Shown one piece after another: positions 62,666 through 64,000 of a DNA stretch of 64,000 nt. A model generated the notes under the pieces. The model made no database searches. It saw nothing but the letters and a program-made list of their open reading frames with translations, and had not been told where the DNA came from. How positions within the stretch are numbered: the first letter of the stretch is position 1; each line of letters begins with the position of its first letter. This DNA comes from Oegoconia quadripuncta. Taxonomy: Eukaryota; Arthropoda; Insecta; Lepidoptera; Autostichidae. Position numbers and translations under genes: made by a program. Location of the stretch: positions 15,494,505 through 15,558,504 of the forward strand of contig OX438757.1 in NCBI GenBank assembly GCA_949316235.1, in the 5' to 3' direction.

Positions 62666-63655
62666 GATCGATTTATATGAGGATAGATTGAAAATTTTTT
62701 AAATTAGACGCAAACAGCAAGATTTAATTTATTTGCACAAAATTCTACAGTAGTATTTCTTCTTCATTACTCTCTTTGCTTAACCTCAACATTAACCATA
62801 GATTTCGTAACCACAAAACATTTTTATTAAATGCCTATAAAAACAACACATCATATTGTTTTTGGTAAGGATGTGTAGATTTTATAATGAGGTGTCATCA
62901 ACTGGTGATTCCCCTATATACATATTCGACTTTAGAACCATACCATTTAAAAGGCTAGTAAAAGATGTCCTCAATTGAACTCCATCCCAATTTTACTTTG
63001 ATGCTTAGCTACATGATCCGTCAGAGCTAAAAGTGTTTTATTCTATCAGTATTCTTAAAAAATAATAATAATACAATAATTAAGCTTGTTCTTGTTTAAC
63101 CATGTTGTGTATACATGCTTGGGATTCCAATCTAGTTCGAATCTAAGTCAACTTTAAATTCTCCTCATGTACGATTGTAATCTGTTTTGTGTACAAATAT
63201 CTATATAAAATAATATAAAAATAAAAATTCCTTCTTCACATTTGTTACTGTTTTTAAACAAATCGTTTCAATAGCATAAACGTTATTAGGTCATTATACA
63301 ATTATACCCTACTGCTGTAACACAGCCTGTTGTAACTTGGAGAATGTATGAAAATCGACTAAGCAGGTCCAGGCAGGACTGGTGGATTTATGTCAAAGAA
63401 GGAATGGCTGTCAGTGTTTCGAACCACCTCGTAAGCTGCCTGTTTGCCTCAACTTAAAACAACCGTGATCGACTAAGTGATGGAAATCGGTTATTTAGCT
63501 TTAAACAAACAAACAAAATATTCTTTATCGTACAACAATAAGAAATATAAGAAAAATAAGAAAAAGGGGATAGTACAATTTGGCGGCCTTATCACTAAAC
63601 CATCCTAAACTACTAAACACTAAGTCATCATTAAACCATCTTTAAACATAATTGT
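62666..63655. other. No gene recognised
   Basis: AT-rich. Bases 63330-63470 are less AT-rich but show no coding signal or repeat match. Confidence 0.35.
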
Positions 63656-64000
63656 CTTTTTTTAATGCAAAACGGGTTAATCATTTGACCTTAATCACAA
63701 CTGATGTTAAGTGAAGGTGAGACCGAAGGTGGACGCGTATTACTGACCCAGAAACCCCATTATCTTATTTGGGAGGCAGGCTAACTTATCTCTGACAATC
63801 GGAACACAACAATGCGATTAACATTGCTGGTTGGCGGCAGACTAGCCAGGCGGACATTTAAAATGCCCTACCATTAACCAAACCGAATAATAAATCAGTT
63901 TTTTTTTATTAAAAACTGGTTTCGCGTTTGACTACAATCTCACCTGATGGAAAGTGACGATGTACCTCCTCCGATCCAGCCACGGAGACGGTTTGGTCTA
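63656..64000 (-). repeat. SINE family 2 (minus) interrupted by a LINE-a tail
   Basis: 63656-63886 carries the family-2 tail and middle (AATGCAAAACGGGTTAATCA, GCTAACTTATCTCTGACAAT, AGCCAGGCGGACATTTAAAA). 63897-63963 is a LINE-a end (T run, AAAAACTGGTTTCGCGTTTG, CTCACCTGATGGAAAGTGAC). From 63964 the inverse family-2 head reappears in shortened form (CCAGCCACGGAGACGG). The window ends here. Confidence 0.65.

Overview
This is a eukaryotic, insect-type window, most likely from a moth or butterfly (Lepidoptera). Three things point there. Host genes have short GT-AG exons separated by kilobase introns. The DNA is AT-rich and packed with tRNA-derived SINEs, truncated LINE tails and MITEs of types common in lepidopteran genomes. 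Mariner, hAT-like, pogo-like and Ty1/copia elements are all present. No bacterial-style gene layout, rRNA, CRISPR array or stand-alone tRNA gene was seen. The species cannot be named from the sequence alone.

Host genes. (1) About 5.7-27.9 kb, minus strand: five coding exons of a dpr-family (defective proboscis extension response) immunoglobulin cell-surface gene. They are a signal-peptide exon (27800-27893), three exons building the first Ig domain (22533-22684, 20731-20811, 18709-18792) and the first exon of the second Ig domain (5693-5827). Splice sites and reading phase agree at every junction, giving 182 codons. The 3' end of the gene was not found and probably lies beyond the left edge. 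(2) 57.3-61.3 kb, plus strand: two intronless, tandemly duplicated seven-transmembrane receptors (283 and 277 residues). They have class B (secretin/methuselah-like) GPCR hallmarks but almost no extracellular N-terminus. A decayed LINE lies between them.

Mobile elements. 40.8-45.2 kb holds a nearly intact Ty1/copia retrotransposon on the minus strand. It has a 366-bp 3' LTR, an open pol and 5-bp target duplications, but the 5' LTR is cut to 19 bp and joined directly inside gag, and an amber codon separates gag from protease. 46.1-47.6 kb is an internally deleted pogo-like transposon that kept its TIRs, the N-terminal DNA-binding part and a PHD-finger C-terminus. Other TIR elements lie at 0.9-1.2, 6.6-7.6 (mariner-type, with a LINE inside), 8.5, 9.9, 12.15-12.57 (hAT-type, perfect 8-bp duplication), 13.0, 28.8-29.3, 32.4, 32.7-33.2 and 38.9-39.7 kb.

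Repeats. At least four tRNA-derived SINE families recur. Below, family 1 ends in AGATGGCGCTGTGTGTATG; family 2 begins CCTCCGTGGCTCAATGT; family 3 is the TGGTGTAGTGGATAGTGAC type; family 4 ends in GACGCGGTCTCCC on its sense strand. LINE 3' ends are labelled a (RT C-terminus with KVWNSLPASVF), b (GYYKISDYLDD, tail of TGACTT repeats), c (CTGGAAGAAATCTC tail), d (CTCTTACGATACCCA tail) and e (GGGTCACCTGATGGAAAGC tail). Family labels are local to this report. Tandem arrays occur at 2.9, 10.9, 40.2, 47.8-50.6 and 55.1-55.8 kb. Most sequence between the genes is layered transposon debris, with several insertion orders readable from nesting.
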